From Umezawaea endophytica (GTDB lineage: Bacteria; Actinomycetota; Actinomycetes; Mycobacteriales; Pseudonocardiaceae), in NCBI RefSeq assembly GCF_025061645.1, contig NZ_JANYMP010000001.1, positions 695,591-759,590 on the forward strand: a stretch of DNA of 64,000 nt, read 5' to 3'. The notes under the pieces were generated by a model, which saw only the letters and a program-made list of their open reading frames with translations, was not told the origin of the DNA and did not search any database. The translations under genes were made by a program, and so were the position numbers. This document shows, in pieces, positions 17,497 through 26,830 of the stretch. Position 1 is the first letter of the stretch. Every line of letters starts with the position of its first letter.

Positions 17497-17515
17497 CCGG
17501 ACAGGGACTGTCCGG
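17497..17515. promoter_or_regulatory. Candidate WYL-regulator operator
   Basis: CCGGACA (17497-17503) and TGTCCGG (17509-17515) form perfect 7-bp inverted arms around 5 bases. They lie midway in the 96-base gap between the divergent oxidoreductase and regulator genes. Confidence 0.55.
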
Positions 17516-17538
17516 GTCGTGCCGTAGCGTCCTGAGGT

Positions 17539-18492
17539 GTGATCAGCACCTCCGCCCGCCTGCTGCGGCTGATCGCCCTGCTCTCGTCCCGGCCGTCGTG
17601 GACGTCGACCGCGCTCGCCGAGCGCCTGGAGGTCACCGACCGCACGGTCCGGCGGGACGTGGCCCGGCTGCGGGAACTCGGCTACGGGGTCGAGTCCGAC
17701 CCCGGCCCGTGGGGCGGCTACCGGCTGGGCGAGGGCGGCAGGGCCCTGCCGCTGATCCTGGACGACGAGGAGTCGCTCGCCGTCGCCGTCGCGCTGCGGG
17801 AGGCCGCGCGGAGCGGGATCCTGGGCGGCGACCAGGCCGTCCTGTCGGCGTTGCTGAAGCTGCGCCGCCTGGTGCCCGCGAGCGTCGCGGCCCGGCTCGC
17901 CGCGATGGACACGACGTTCGAGCACACGGACCGCGCGGGTGAGCAGCCGCTGTCGACGGCGCTGCTCGCGGCGCTCGCGAACGCCGCCCGCCGGGGCGAG
18001 CGGCTCCGGCTGTCCTACCGCGACCTCCAGGCGAGGGAGTCCGTGCGGGAGGTGGACCCGCACCGGCTGGTGTTCACCGGCCACCGCTGGTACCTCGTCG
18101 CACTCGACGTCTCCCGCGGGCGGTGGCGGACCTTCCGCGCCGACCGCGTCGTCGACGCGCGGACGACCGGGCGGCCCACCGAGATCACCGACCCGCCGGA
18201 CGCGGCGCGGCTCGTCGCGCGCATGATCACCAGCGACTACCCGGTGTACGCGAGGATCCGGCTGGACCGGCCGGTCGACGAGGCGCGGCGCCTCGTGCAC
18301 CCGACCGCGGGCACGCACGACGAGGACGGGCCGGACGGCACGATCGTCACCCTCGGCGGCCTGGACCCGGAGTCCCTCGCGGAACGCCTCCTGCGGCTCG
18401 GCGTCCCGTTCCGCGTCCTGTCGCCGGACTCGGTCAGGGACGCGGTGCACCGCCGCGCGACGGCTCTGGCCGCGCTGAACCTCCCCACCTGA
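17539..18492 (+). CDS. WYL-domain transcriptional regulator (YafY/DeoR-like)
   Basis: 317 residues, GTG start. The winged helix at about 4-60 (RLLRLIALLSSRPSWTSTALAERL, then TDRTVRRDVARLRELGYGV) precedes a WYL effector domain at about 130-220 (RLSYRDLQARESVREVDPHRLVFTGHRWYLVAL, with the WYL tripeptide in HRWYL). A WCX-like C-terminal domain follows. Such proteins sense a ligand, often nucleotide-like or aromatic, and control divergent genes. TAGCGT 8 bases before the GTG could be a -10 box of a near-leaderless transcript. Confidence 0.93.
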   Translation: MISTSARLLRLIALLSSRPSWTSTALAERLEVTDRTVRRDVARLRELGYGVESDPGPWGGYRLGEGGRALPLILDDEESLAVAVALREAARSGILGGDQAVLSALLKLRRLVPASVAARLAAMDTTFEHTDRAGEQPLSTALLAALANAARRGERLRLSYRDLQARESVREVDPHRLVFTGHRWYLVALDVSRGRWRTFRADRVVDARTTGRPTEITDPPDAARLVARMITSDYPVYARIRLDRPVDEARRLVHPTAGTHDEDGPDGTIVTLGGLDPESLAERLLRLGVPFRVLSPDSVRDAVHRRATALAALNLPT

Positions 18493-18499
18493 GCGGCGG

Positions 18500-18958
18500 T
18501 CAGGACGGGAGGTCCATGAGCCTGCTCAGGTCGCCGAACATCGTCGCCGACACGTCCCGGCGGGCGAAGCGCCACGTGCCGTCGGTGCGCCGGAACAGGT
18601 CCAGGTACTCGCCGCCCGCGACGGCCTGGAGCGGGAAGTCCGGCAGCGACTGGAAGACCGTGTAGTAGGCCCGCGCGGTGGCGGAACCCGCCGCCTCGTC
18701 GACCTCGATCAGGATGTTGGTGACGACGTGCTTCGTCCGGGGCGTCCCGTCCTCGTGCAGGAACAGGGTCCCGCGCGCGAACGCCTCGACCTCCTCCGCG
18801 CCGCGCAGGACCCGGCCGTCGAACGAGTACTCGGCGTCGGCGAACAGCGCGCCGAGACCGGCGAAGTCCCCGGCGTCGGCCATGTAGCTGTACCGGGCCA
18901 TCAGGTTCTCCACCGCCCGTTCGGCGGACATCGGGGTGGTGGCGTGCTCGGTGGTCAT
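18500..18958 (-). CDS. SnoaL/NTF2-like protein
   Basis: 152 residues, a single cone-shaped NTF2-like domain: ENLMARYSYMADAGDFAGLGALFADAEYSF, then ARAYYTVFQSLPDFPLQAVAGGEYLDLFRRTDGTWRF. Such domains in actinomycetes act as small-molecule isomerases, dehydratases or cyclases, or as binding proteins. It is divergent from an XRE regulator, and the shared 30-bp element lies 64 bases upstream of its start. Confidence 0.85.
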   Translation of the reverse strand: MTTEHATTPMSAERAVENLMARYSYMADAGDFAGLGALFADAEYSFDGRVLRGAEEVEAFARGTLFLHEDGTPRTKHVVTNILIEVDEAAGSATARAYYTVFQSLPDFPLQAVAGGEYLDLFRRTDGTWRFARRDVSATMFGDLSRLMDLPS

Positions 18959-19022
18959 GGTCGGTCCTTCCCGTCAAGCGGCTCCTGCGCACCGAACCCT
19001 CCCCGCTCCCCCGTGGCCGCGG

Positions 19023-19052
19023 AAGGACGTCCGGGGGTGGGTGCGCCACACC
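19023..19052 (-). promoter_or_regulatory. Shared 30-bp promoter element, copy B (SnoaL-like/XRE gap)
   Basis: This is the second copy of the element with AGGACG and GGGGTGGGTGCG, in the same orientation relative to the minus-strand gene and at nearly the same distance (64 bases) as copy A. It sits in the divergent promoter of a MmyB-type XRE regulator, which makes that regulator the first candidate to bind it. Confidence 0.65.
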
Positions 19053-19075
19053 CCGCCACGGCGGCACGACCCGTC

Positions 19076-19081
19076 TAGGCT
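19076..19081 (+). promoter_or_regulatory. -10 element TAGGCT for the leaderless XRE gene
   Basis: TAGGCT ends 6 bases before the ATG at 19088, with no ribosome-binding site between. This matches the spacing seen for other leaderless genes in the window. Confidence 0.55.
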
Positions 19082-19087
19082 GGGCGG

Positions 19088-19927
19088 ATGGGCACTGCGA
19101 GGGCCAACGAGCTCGGTGAGTTCCTGCGCGCGCACCGGGCGCTGATCGACCCCACCGACCGCGGCCTGCCCGCGGGCGGGAGCAGCCGTCGGGTCGCGGG
19201 TCTGCGGCGGGAGGAGGTCGCCGTGCTCGCGGGCATCAGCGGCGACTACTACGCGCGGCTGGAGCAGGGGCGCGAGCGCAACCCGTCCGCACAGGTGCTG
19301 GACGCGATCGGCCGGGTCCTCCTGCTCGACCTCGACGCGCGCGGCCACCTCTACCGGATCGCGGGCCTCAACCCGGTCCTGTCCGTGCACAGCGCCCGCG
19401 ACCTGGTGCACCCGTCCCTGCTCGACCTGCTGGAGTCGTTCCCGGCGTCGGCGGCGTACGTGCTCAGCCCCGTCTTCGACGTCCTGGCCACCAACACCAT
19501 CGCCGCCGCGCTGCTGTCCCCCTTCGCGGGCACGGACAACATGCTGCGGGTGCTCTTCACGCACCCGCAGGCTCAGGTCGTCTTCACCGAGTGGCGCGAC
19601 CTCGCCGCGGCCACCGTCCAGGCCCTGCGGCTCAACGCGGGCTACTTCCCCGCGGACCAGCGGATCCGGGCCGTCGTCGCCGAGCTGAGCCGGGAGTCGC
19701 CGGACTTCCGGGCGCTGTGGGAGAGCCAGAGCACCAGCGGCCTGCACCGCACCGTGAAGGTGTTCGTGCACCCCGTCGTCGGCCGGGTGGAGCTGACGTA
19801 CCAGACCTTCGACGTGCGCGACGCGCCCGGCCAGCAGCTCCTGGTCGGCACCGCGTCCCCCGGCAGCGCGAGCGCGGAGGCGCTCACCCGGCTCGGCGCG
19901 CTGAGCGCGGACCGCCCCGCGCCGTGA
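19088..19927 (+). CDS. XRE-family regulator with MmyB-type ligand-binding domain
   Basis: 279 residues. The N-terminal helix-turn-helix (about 8-75) includes [29 protein letters not shown], the hallmark of the MmyB group. The C-terminal PAS-like ligand domain (about 105-270) contains [20 protein letters not shown]. Members regulate adjacent oxidoreductases in response to small hydrophobic ligands. Divergent from the SnoaL-like gene; the GTGA overlap with the next gene implies cotranscription. Confidence 0.92.
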   Translation: MGTARANELGEFLRAHRALIDPTDRGLPAGGSSRRVAGLRREEVAVLAGISGDYYARLEQGRERNPSAQVLDAIGRVLLLDLDARGHLYRIAGLNPVLSVHSARDLVHPSLLDLLESFPASAAYVLSPVFDVLATNTIAAALLSPFAGTDNMLRVLFTHPQAQVVFTEWRDLAAATVQALRLNAGYFPADQRIRAVVAELSRESPDFRALWESQSTSGLHRTVKVFVHPVVGRVELTYQTFDVRDAPGQQLLVGTASPGSASAEALTRLGALSADRPAP

Positions 19928-20844
19928 CCGCGGACGACCTGCCGGACTGGCTGCCCGCCTGGTGCGCCGACCACCTGGGGGCCGAGCCCGCCGACGTGCT
20001 GTTCGAGCTGCGCTCGATCTCGGTGGTGTTCGGGCTGCGCCTGGCGAGCGGGCGGGACGTCGTGGTGAAGGCGCGGGAGGACGACGGCCGGGCCGCGTCG
20101 TGCGTCGCCGCGCAGGCCCGGCTGGCGGAACGCGGGTTCCCCTGTCCAGCACCGGTCACGCCGGTGGTGGCCGTCGGCGCGCTGGCCGTGCACGCGGAGG
20201 TGTTCCGGCCCGGCGGTGAGGAGTTGCGCGGCGACTCGCCGGACGTCGCGACCCGCTGCGCGTCCGTGTTCGCCCGGTTGATGGCCGAGCTGGCCGCCGT
20301 GGCCGTCGCGCCACCGCTGCCGAACCCGCGCTGGGCGCGGTGGGACCACGCGGATCCCGGTCTGTGGCCCGCGATCGGGTTCCTCGACGCGCGCGACCAG
20401 TCCGCCGTGCCCGCGCACGTCGTCGACGCGGCGGTCCGGGCCCGCGAGCGCCTCCTGGCCACCGACCTGCCGCGCGTGCTGGGCCACGCCGACTTCGAAG
20501 CGCAGAACCTGCGCTGGCGGGACGGCCGGGTGTGGGCGGTGCACGACTGGGACAGCCTGGCGTGGCAGCCGGAGGCGGCGCTGGTGGGCGCGGCGTGCGG
20601 GGCGTTCGCCAGCGCCTCGCCGCCGACCCTGGCGCCGATCGCGAGTTCGGCGGCGTTCCTGGTGGCCTACCAGGACTTCAGGGGCCGCCGGTTCACCGAG
20701 GAGGAGCTGGAGGTCGCGTGGGCGGCCAGCCTGTGGACCGCGGCGCACAACGCCCGCTGGGAAGCCCTGCACGGCGATCCCCCGGTGTCCGGTGAGGCCG
20801 TTCGCGCCCAGGCGTCCGAACGCCTCCGCCGCGCCAACGCCTAG
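19924..20844 (+). CDS. Aminoglycoside-phosphotransferase-like kinase (APH family)
   Basis: 306 residues, GTG start overlapping the XRE stop by 4 bases. The protein-kinase-like APH fold is shown by the Lys in RDVVVKARE, catalytic [13 protein letters not shown] (HxD...N) and the metal-binding DWDS. Most APH-family members in actinomycetes phosphorylate small metabolites rather than antibiotics, so resistance should not be assumed. Nothing in the context identifies the substrate. Confidence 0.85.
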   Translation: MTADDLPDWLPAWCADHLGAEPADVLFELRSISVVFGLRLASGRDVVVKAREDDGRAASCVAAQARLAERGFPCPAPVTPVVAVGALAVHAEVFRPGGEELRGDSPDVATRCASVFARLMAELAAVAVAPPLPNPRWARWDHADPGLWPAIGFLDARDQSAVPAHVVDAAVRARERLLATDLPRVLGHADFEAQNLRWRDGRVWAVHDWDSLAWQPEAALVGAACGAFASASPPTLAPIASSAAFLVAYQDFRGRRFTEEELEVAWAASLWTAAHNARWEALHGDPPVSGEAVRAQASERLRRANA

Positions 20845-21046
20845 TCCACGTCGGAAACCGGTCCACCAGGGGTCGCGGCGCGCGTCCACAGAGGACCGGT
20901 CGGTCTACCCGCGACGGGAAGGCCGTGCTCGCGCGAAGTTGATCATACGTAGGATGGGGCACGGTCTCACCGGGGCGCGCTCCGGCGGAAGATCGCCGGA
21001 GCGCCCGGATCCGCGGCGCCCACCCGACCAGGGCGAAGGGGTAGCC

Positions 21047-22732
21047 GTGAAGCCGCTCGGAGCGTCCGACCCGACCACGATCGGCCGATACCGGATCCTG
21101 GCCGAACTGGGCCGCGGCGGCATGGGCCGCGTGCTGCTGGGGTCCGGGCCGGACGGGCGGCTCGTCGCGGTCAAGCTGATCCACGTCTCCCTCGTCGGGG
21201 ACGAGGGGTTCCGCGTCCGCTTCAGCCGCGAGGTCGAGGCGTCCAGGAAGGTCTCCGGGGCGTACACGGCCGCCGTCGTCGAAGCCGCCGCGGACGCGGA
21301 CGTCCCCTGGCTGGCGTCGGTGTTCGTGCCGGGTCCGTCGCTGCACGACGCCGTGGCGACCGCCGGGCCGCTGCGGGAGGAGTCCGCGCTGCGGCTGGCG
21401 GCCGGACTGGCGACGGCGCTGATGGAGATCCACCGGGTCGGCCTGGTCCACCGCGACCTCAAGCCGTCCAACGTGCTGCTGACCGACGACGGCCTCCGGG
21501 TGATCGACTTCGGCATCGCCAAGGCCGTGGACGACCCCGGCAACAACCTCACCCGCGCGGGCTCCATGGTCGGCTCGCCGGGGTTCATGTCGCCGGAGCA
21601 GATCGAGGACGGCACGCTCGGCCCGGCGAGCGACGTGTTCTCCCTGGGCGCGGTGCTCGCCGCCGCGTGCACGGGCCGGAGCCCGTTCACCGGCGCGTCC
21701 ACGTTGCAGACCCTGAACAACGTGGTGAGCGTCCGCACCGACCTCTCGGCGCTCCCGCCGCGCGTGCTCCTGATCGTGGAGCGGTGCCTGGCGAAGGACC
21801 CGAGCAGGCGCCCGACGCCCGAACAGGTCCTGGACCTGGCGCACCCGGTCCCCCCGTCGGTGCGCCCCTGGCTCCCCGCCGTCCACCGGATGATCGACGA
21901 CCAGCGCACCGCCGTCGCCCGCTACCTGCCCGCGGGCCCGCACTCCCAGCCGCCGGAGGAGCAGACGATCCGCGTGGCGGTGCCCAGACCGAACCCGACC
22001 TCGGTGTTCGCCGCGGGCGAGCAGTCACTGGTCGGTCCGCCGCCCGTGACTCAGCCGCCCGTGACGCCGCCGCCCGCGCGCCGGGGCCCGCGGTGGGGGC
22101 TGGTGGCCGTCGCGGCGGCGGCCGTCGTCGCGCTGCTGGCGGGCGGGGCGGTCGTCTGGCAGAAGTGGCCGCTGTCCGGCACCGCGAGCGGCGGCCCGGC
22201 CAAGTCGTCGCAGAGCTCGACCCCGCCCGCCCCCGCGTCCAGTTCCGCGCCGACGACGACCGCTCCGAAGCCGTCGCCGACGACGTCCGCGCCCAAGCCG
22301 GCGGCCCGGAAGGAGCTGCGGCTGTTCTGGAACGGCGACCTCCAGGACAACGCGACCTGCCCCAGCGAGGACTGCCTGGGCCGGAACCGAGCCAAGTACG
22401 GCGCGGTCCGCCAGGAGGGCTTCGTGCTCGCCACCCGCGAGGAGGGCACGGTGCCGCTGAAGACCTTCTGGAACGAGGTTCGCGGGGACGTCGCCACCTG
22501 CGGCACCGAGGCGTGCGCGGGCGAGCAGAAGCTCGCGGGCTACGGCTTCCTCCGCGACGAGGGCTACGTCTACGCCGAGCGACGCCCCGGCACGGTGCCG
22601 CTGCGCCTGTTCTGGAACGCCGAGCGCGAGGACAACGCCACGTGCGTGACCGACGCGTGCGCCGAGGACCAGACCAGCGTCGGCTACCAGTACATCCGGG
22701 ACGAGGGCTTCGTGTTCCCGGCCACCTCGTAG
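21047..22732 (+). CDS. Membrane Ser/Thr protein kinase with three-repeat extracellular domain
   Basis: 561 residues, GTG start with GAAGGGG upstream. The Hanks-type kinase domain spans about 14-270: glycine loop GRGGMGRV, Lys43, catalytic HRDLKPSN with Asp137, DFG 154-156 and GSPGFMSPEQ. After a Pro-rich linker one membrane segment (351-371) leads to a Ser/Thr/Pro-rich stalk. The ectodomain has three repeats (about 424-462, 471-509, 519-557), each with LFWN or TFWN, a CxxxxC pair (438/443, 485/490, 533/538) and EGFV or EGYV. No PASTA domain is present. Confidence 0.92.
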   Translation: MKPLGASDPTTIGRYRILAELGRGGMGRVLLGSGPDGRLVAVKLIHVSLVGDEGFRVRFSREVEASRKVSGAYTAAVVEAAADADVPWLASVFVPGPSLHDAVATAGPLREESALRLAAGLATALMEIHRVGLVHRDLKPSNVLLTDDGLRVIDFGIAKAVDDPGNNLTRAGSMVGSPGFMSPEQIEDGTLGPASDVFSLGAVLAAACTGRSPFTGASTLQTLNNVVSVRTDLSALPPRVLLIVERCLAKDPSRRPTPEQVLDLAHPVPPSVRPWLPAVHRMIDDQRTAVARYLPAGPHSQPPEEQTIRVAVPRPNPTSVFAAGEQSLVGPPPVTQPPVTPPPARRGPRWGLVAVAAAAVVALLAGGAVVWQKWPLSGTASGGPAKSSQSSTPPAPASSSAPTTTAPKPSPTTSAPKPAARKELRLFWNGDLQDNATCPSEDCLGRNRAKYGAVRQEGFVLATREEGTVPLKTFWNEVRGDVATCGTEACAGEQKLAGYGFLRDEGYVYAERRPGTVPLRLFWNAEREDNATCVTDACAEDQTSVGYQYIRDEGFVFPATS

Positions 22733-22735
22733 GCT
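22730..22735 (+). promoter_or_regulatory. Possible -10 element TAGGCT overlapping the kinase stop codon
   Basis: TAGGCT shares its first three bases with the kinase TAG stop. A start about 7 bases further would give a leader of roughly 22 bases carrying the AGGAGGA ribosome-binding site of the next gene. Confidence 0.4.
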
Positions 22736-22764
22736 GCACCGCACCACGACAGCAGGAGGACCAG

Positions 22765-23442
22765 GTGACGGTGACCGAGGTGATGGCCGAGTTGGCCGAG
22801 CTGGCCGACCCGAGGATCCGCCAGGTGAACGAGAAGCACGGCGACGACCACGGCGTGAACCTCGGGAAGCTGCGCGCGCTGGCGAAGAGGCTGAAGACCC
22901 AGCAAGACCTGGCGCGGCAGCTCTGGCGGACGGACGACACCGCGGCGAGGCTGTTGGCGCTCCTGGTCTGCCGTCCGAAGGCGTTCGACCGCGACGAGCT
23001 GGACGCCATGCTCCGCGAAGCCCGCACCCCCAAGGTGCACGACTGGCTCGTGAACTACGTGGTGAAGAAGAACGCGCACGCCGAAGTGCTGCGGGTGGCC
23101 TGGTTCGCCGATCCGGACCCGGTGGTCGCGAGCGCGGGCTGGGCACTGACCACCGAACGCGTGGCCAAGAAGCCGGAAGGCCTGGACCTGTCGGGACTGC
23201 TGGACGTCGTCGAGGCGGAGATGAAGGGCGCCCCGGACCGCCTCCAGTGGGCGATGAACCACTGCCTGGCCCAGATCGGGATCGACCACCCCGCGCACCG
23301 CACCCGCGCGATCTCAATCGGCGAGCGCCTGGAGGTCCTCAAGGACTACCCGACTCCCCCGAACTGCACGTCCCCGTTCGCGCCCGACTGGATCGCCGAG
23401 ATGGTGCGCAGGCAGGGCGCCGAGCCGCAGCCTGCCCGCTGA
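22765..23442 (+). CDS. DNA-alkylation-repair (AlkD)-like HEAT-repeat protein
   Basis: 225 residues, GTG start 4 bases after AGGAGGA. The helical-repeat sequence includes VNLGKLRALAKRLKTQQDLARQLW, DDTAARLLALLVCRP and WAMNHCLAQIGI, which fit AlkD/AlkC-type alkyl-purine glycosylase-like proteins (COG4912). It would recognise alkylated bases in DNA. The residues needed for catalysis cannot be confirmed here; some family members are not glycosylases. Confidence 0.8.
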   Translation: MTVTEVMAELAELADPRIRQVNEKHGDDHGVNLGKLRALAKRLKTQQDLARQLWRTDDTAARLLALLVCRPKAFDRDELDAMLREARTPKVHDWLVNYVVKKNAHAEVLRVAWFADPDPVVASAGWALTTERVAKKPEGLDLSGLLDVVEAEMKGAPDRLQWAMNHCLAQIGIDHPAHRTRAISIGERLEVLKDYPTPPNCTSPFAPDWIAEMVRRQGAEPQPAR

Positions 23443-23448
23443 GCGACC

Positions 23449-23480
23449 CGGACGGCGGAGTCCACTTCGGACTCGGTCCG
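23449..23480. terminator. Weak hairpin between convergent AlkD-like and secreted-protein genes
   Basis: A nested inverted repeat: CGGAC/GTCCG outside (23449-23453 with 23476-23480) and GAGTCC/GGACTC inside (23458-23463 with 23469-23474), separated by an internal loop. Confidence 0.35.
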
Positions 23481-23541
23481 CTCGCTCCCCCTCCGGTCGT
23501 CGGAATGACGATGGCCGCCACCACCGCCACTCCGGATCAGA

Positions 23542-23976
23542 TCACGGGTAGCAGTCGTCCAGGATCTCGAGCTTCACCGGCACCGCCTGGGTGACCACGC
23601 CGTCGGTGGCCCAGACCTCCGGCGTGTACACGCCGACCGGCGCGGGCGCGATGGACACGTGGACGAACCCGACGATGACGCTGCCGGTGTTGGAGCCCGG
23701 CGGGAGCGTGGTGCCGCCCATGCTGCTCGATCCGGGCGGCAGCTTCCGGATGCCGGTCTGGATCGTCCTCGACCAGGTGCCGAAGACCGGGGCGACGTAG
23801 TACGTGTTGGGGTGGCCGTAGTCCGACGTGACGCACATCTGCTGGTCGATGTCGCGCAGCTCCCACGTCGGCTTCGTACCGCCGCCGGAACTGGCGAGCG
23901 CCGGAGCGCTGCCCATCAGCATCAGGATGGCCACCAGGCCGACCAACAGCCTGACGGCACTGCGGGTGGATCTCAT
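23542..23976 (-). CDS. Small secreted protein of unknown function
   Basis: 144 residues with a clear Sec signal peptide (basic MRSTRSAVR, a hydrophobic core, cleavage after ALA at about 28). The mature part is beta-rich with two Cys (in QQMCVTSDYG and near the C-terminus, DDCYP), which may form a disulfide. No family recognised. It is monocistronic and convergent with the AlkD-like gene. Confidence 0.75.
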   Translation of the reverse strand: MRSTRSAVRLLVGLVAILMLMGSAPALASSGGGTKPTWELRDIDQQMCVTSDYGHPNTYYVAPVFGTWSRTIQTGIRKLPPGSSSMGGTTLPPGSNTGSVIVGFVHVSIAPAPVGVYTPEVWATDGVVTQAVPVKLEILDDCYP

Positions 23977-24129
23977 GTGTGTCCTCCAAGAGGTTCACGC
24001 TTGGGCGGTTGTCACCGCCCTGTCCGGAGTCTAGTGATGTCGATCTTGGTCGGAGAAGGTCCGGACCACCCACACCACCTGTCAGGACCAACTCAAATGA
24101 GACGGCTCCCCGGTGCGGCGCAACGGGTC

Positions 24130-24135
24130 TAGGCT
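24130..24135 (+). promoter_or_regulatory. -10 element TAGGCT for a leaderless gene
   Basis: TAGGCT ends 6 bases before the GTG at 24142; no ribosome-binding site is present. Confidence 0.5.
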
Positions 24136-24141
24136 GCACGG

Positions 24142-24501
24142 GTGATCGAGATCGGCTCACGGACGCGCACGCTCCCCGCCCCTCCCCTGGTGGTCTGGGA
24201 GTCGCTCGTGGAACCCCGCCGACCGGGAGCCCGACCGTGGCTGGTCCTGCTGCCCGACGAGGTCGACCCCGTGGTACTGGCCGCGGAGGCGCCCGGCCGG
24301 GTGGTGTGGTCCTCGCTGTGGCCCAGCAGGCCGAACGACCAGGTGCGCTTCGTGCTGACGCCCTCCGGCGACGGGGGCACCTCGCTGGGGTTCACCCTGC
24401 TCACCCCGGACGAGGCCCCGGACCGGAGCAAGACAGGACACCTCAGGAAGCGGCTCAACCAGCTCCTCTTCGCCGACCTCCGCTACTCCTACGGGCAGTG
24501 A
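24142..24501 (+). CDS. Small SRPBCC-like hypothetical protein
   Basis: 119 residues, GTG start, apparently leaderless. The pattern APPLVVWESLVEPRRP at the N-terminus, RVVWSS and VRFVLTPSGDGGTSLGFTLL, then a long C-terminal helix, is consistent with a shortened START/SRPBCC lipid- or ligand-binding fold. The assignment rests on pattern only. It is convergent with the amine oxidase gene. Confidence 0.65.
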   Translation: MIEIGSRTRTLPAPPLVVWESLVEPRRPGARPWLVLLPDEVDPVVLAAEAPGRVVWSSLWPSRPNDQVRFVLTPSGDGGTSLGFTLLTPDEAPDRSKTGHLRKRLNQLLFADLRYSYGQ

Positions 24502-24539
24502 CAGCGGGTGGACCACGCTCGTCCACCGACGCGGATCGC

Positions 24540-26456
24540 TTACCCCACACCGGTTTCCCGGCGCGCGATCGGCAGCGTCGCGGAACCGAGCGCGCTCTCC
24601 ACCTGTTCCCACCGCGTGACCAGGTCCGACATCATCAGCATCAGGACGTCGGGGAACGCGTGCAGGAAGCTCTGGTAGCGGTAGTGGTCCAGGTAGAACA
24701 CGACGACGTCGTCGCTGCGCGCCGTGACGGATGTGGTGCGGGCGTTGAAGAACAGGTCGTGGTGGCCGAGCAGCGCGCCGCGGCCGAGCAGCGCGGGTTC
24801 GTAGATCCCGCCGAAGTCGACCTCGACCTCACCGCTCGTGACGAGGAAGACCCCGTGCGCGGTGTCGTCCTCCCGGCAGAGGGAATCGCCTGCGCTGTAG
24901 GGGATCTCGTCGAACATCGACGCGAGCGTCTCCAGCTCGGGGTCGGCCAGCGGGGCGAACAGCCGCACCCCGTGGGGATCGGCGCTCTCCCGCAGGCACG
25001 CCACCCGCGCGGCCAGGTCGCGTTCGCTGATGTGCGTCATCCGCATCCGCACGAACCGCTGCATGCGGTCGGTGTTCCGCGTCTGGCGGCGGGAGGCGCC
25101 GGTGCTCGGCGGGGCGTAGAGCGTCGGGTCGCCGCCGATCCGCGCGGCTTCGCGCCTGCCGGACTCGTACGCGCTGTGCACGCAGCCCCAGTGGTAGGGG
25201 TTCGTGCCCTCACCGGCGAAGAACAGCCGGTCGCCGACCGGTTCGGCGAGCGTGCCGATGTCCTTCGACGAGGAGTTGACGCCGATGCAGGTGTACGAGC
25301 CGCGGGCGAACGGGTCCGTGGACCACGCGGTGCGCGAGAGGTGTTCGGGCGCCGGGGTTCCGGCGCCGAAGATGTCCCCGACGACGGTGGTGGCGTAGGC
25401 CGAGACGTCCTCTTCGGACCACGTCTCCAGCTCGCGGCCGAGCGAGGCGCCGAGCAGCATCACCAGAACCGGTTTGCCGTGCGACTTCCACATGCTGATG
25501 ACGACCGTGGGGTAGCGGTCGGTGTCGCGGCACAGGTACCCGAAGACGTACTGGTCCTCGGGCCAGAACGGTTCGCGGTAGTGCAGCGCGATCTTGTTGA
25601 GGGTGCCGAAGCCCAACCGGGCGATGGCCGACCGCTTCGACTCGGAAAGCGGGGGCTCGAAGCGCACCACGTCGGCCTTGAGCACACCGAGCGGCACCGT
25701 CACCAGCACCTTGTCCGCCTCGAAGTCACCGCGGTCGGTCGTGACCCGCGCCTTGCCCGCTCCGGTGTCGATCCGGGTGACCACGTGGCGCAGCCTCACG
25801 TCCAGCCCCTCGGCGAGTGCGTCCACAACGGACTGGTAGCCCTGGTGCAGCGTGCTGTCGCCGTGGCCGTAGACCAGGTAGCCGTCCTCCCAGAACTTGA
25901 GCGACAGCTTGTCGGCGTCCTCCCCGACGTCCTCGCGCAGGATCACGTTGAGGTGGTAGCGGACCGCCTGTCCGTCCTCGGCGGACAGACCGCGCTCGGC
26001 CAGGACCTGCCGGACGGCCTCGCCGAGCGGGATGTCCGGGTGCTGACCCTTGCGCGCGGTCTCGGCACGCCGCTCCAGCTCGTGCAGCACGTCGTCGGCC
26101 AGTTCCCTGGTCCGGCTCTTGCTGCTGTGGTCGGCGATCCGGTTGTCCGCGGCGAACAGGTCCAGGCTGTCGAAGCCACCGGTGTAAGCGCTGTCCCCGC
26201 CCACGTAGCTGTACGGGATGCCCAGGTCCTCGACCAGCTCGGTGATCGGGTTCCCGTCCGTGCCGTGGATCCAGTGCGCGCCGAGGTCGACGCCGTGCCG
26301 GTCGGTCCAGATCCGCCCGCCGACGCGGTCGCGCGCCTCCAGGACCGTGACGGCGTGGCCCAGTTCGCGCAAGGCCCGCGCCGCGGCCAACCCGGAGATC
26401 CCGGCCCCCACGACCAGGACGGCGGGCCGACCGTCCACTTCGGTGTTCTCGGACAT
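24540..26456 (-). CDS. Flavin amine oxidase fused to a C-terminal cyclic-nucleotide-binding-like domain
   Basis: 638 residues. The N-terminal FAD fold has [19 protein letters not shown] (dinucleotide motif at 17-22) and [12 protein letters not shown]. The amine-oxidase C-terminal FAD segment is [25 protein letters not shown] (about 425-450). After a linker, residues about 497-615 form a Crp-like cyclic-nucleotide-binding fold: [12 protein letters not shown], then a phosphate-binding-cassette-like RTTSVTA. The canonical FGE is replaced by LGH. The oxidase should act on amines or polyamines. A regulatory C-terminal cNMP-type domain on such an enzyme is unusual. Confidence 0.88.
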   Translation of the reverse strand: MSENTEVDGRPAVLVVGAGISGLAAARALRELGHAVTVLEARDRVGGRIWTDRHGVDLGAHWIHGTDGNPITELVEDLGIPYSYVGGDSAYTGGFDSLDLFAADNRIADHSSKSRTRELADDVLHELERRAETARKGQHPDIPLGEAVRQVLAERGLSAEDGQAVRYHLNVILREDVGEDADKLSLKFWEDGYLVYGHGDSTLHQGYQSVVDALAEGLDVRLRHVVTRIDTGAGKARVTTDRGDFEADKVLVTVPLGVLKADVVRFEPPLSESKRSAIARLGFGTLNKIALHYREPFWPEDQYVFGYLCRDTDRYPTVVISMWKSHGKPVLVMLLGASLGRELETWSEEDVSAYATTVVGDIFGAGTPAPEHLSRTAWSTDPFARGSYTCIGVNSSSKDIGTLAEPVGDRLFFAGEGTNPYHWGCVHSAYESGRREAARIGGDPTLYAPPSTGASRRQTRNTDRMQRFVRMRMTHISERDLAARVACLRESADPHGVRLFAPLADPELETLASMFDEIPYSAGDSLCREDDTAHGVFLVTSGEVEVDFGGIYEPALLGRGALLGHHDLFFNARTTSVTARSDDVVVFYLDHYRYQSFLHAFPDVLMLMMSDLVTRWEQVESALGSATLPIARRETGVG

Positions 26457-26830
26457 GGCTCGATTGTCGGGCAGCCCACGCGGCCCGGCACAGTCCCGGA
26501 TCGTGTGCTGACGCTGGGCCGTACGGGTTGCGCTGGTGGCGGGCCGACCCGATCGGCGGTGCCGGAGGTGCTCGCGTGAGCCGGGACCACGAGCGGTCGA
26601 CCCGCGGCGGGCAGGCGGCCCCGACGGCGTCGATCGGCCCGTCCGACGCCACCGCGCTCCCCCGGTCCGCACGACATCCCCCTTTTCACGCCACCGCGCC
26701 CGGCATTGCTGCATTCGGCGGCGACTTTTGATCCCGAAAGGGCACGATGACAGCCAACCGGCCGTTACCGGGATGTCCTCGGCTCGGGCATCATGGGAAT
26801 CACTCGGGTGGGCACGGAGGAGTTGACGTG
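26457..26830. promoter_or_regulatory. Divergent promoter region, amine oxidase / precursor peptide
   Basis: 374 bases with no convincing gene. Its distal part (26680-26800) is less GC-rich and includes GCGACTTTTGATCCCGAAAGGG. An in-frame ATG at 26747 with AAAGGG upstream could give the peptide gene a 28-residue longer product, but the ATG at 26831 has the better ribosome-binding site GGAGGAG. No hairpin or repeat was seen. Confidence 0.4.

Noticed and set aside
19924-20844. Calling the APH-like gene an antibiotic-resistance gene
   Set aside because: The family is broad, and its position behind an XRE regulator says nothing about aminoglycosides.
26747-26830. Longer start (ATG 26747) for the precursor peptide
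   Set aside because: AAAGGG upstream makes it possible, but the added 28 residues are Gly/His-rich and unlike FxsA-type leaders; the ATG at 26831 has a much stronger site. Left open as a minor alternative.
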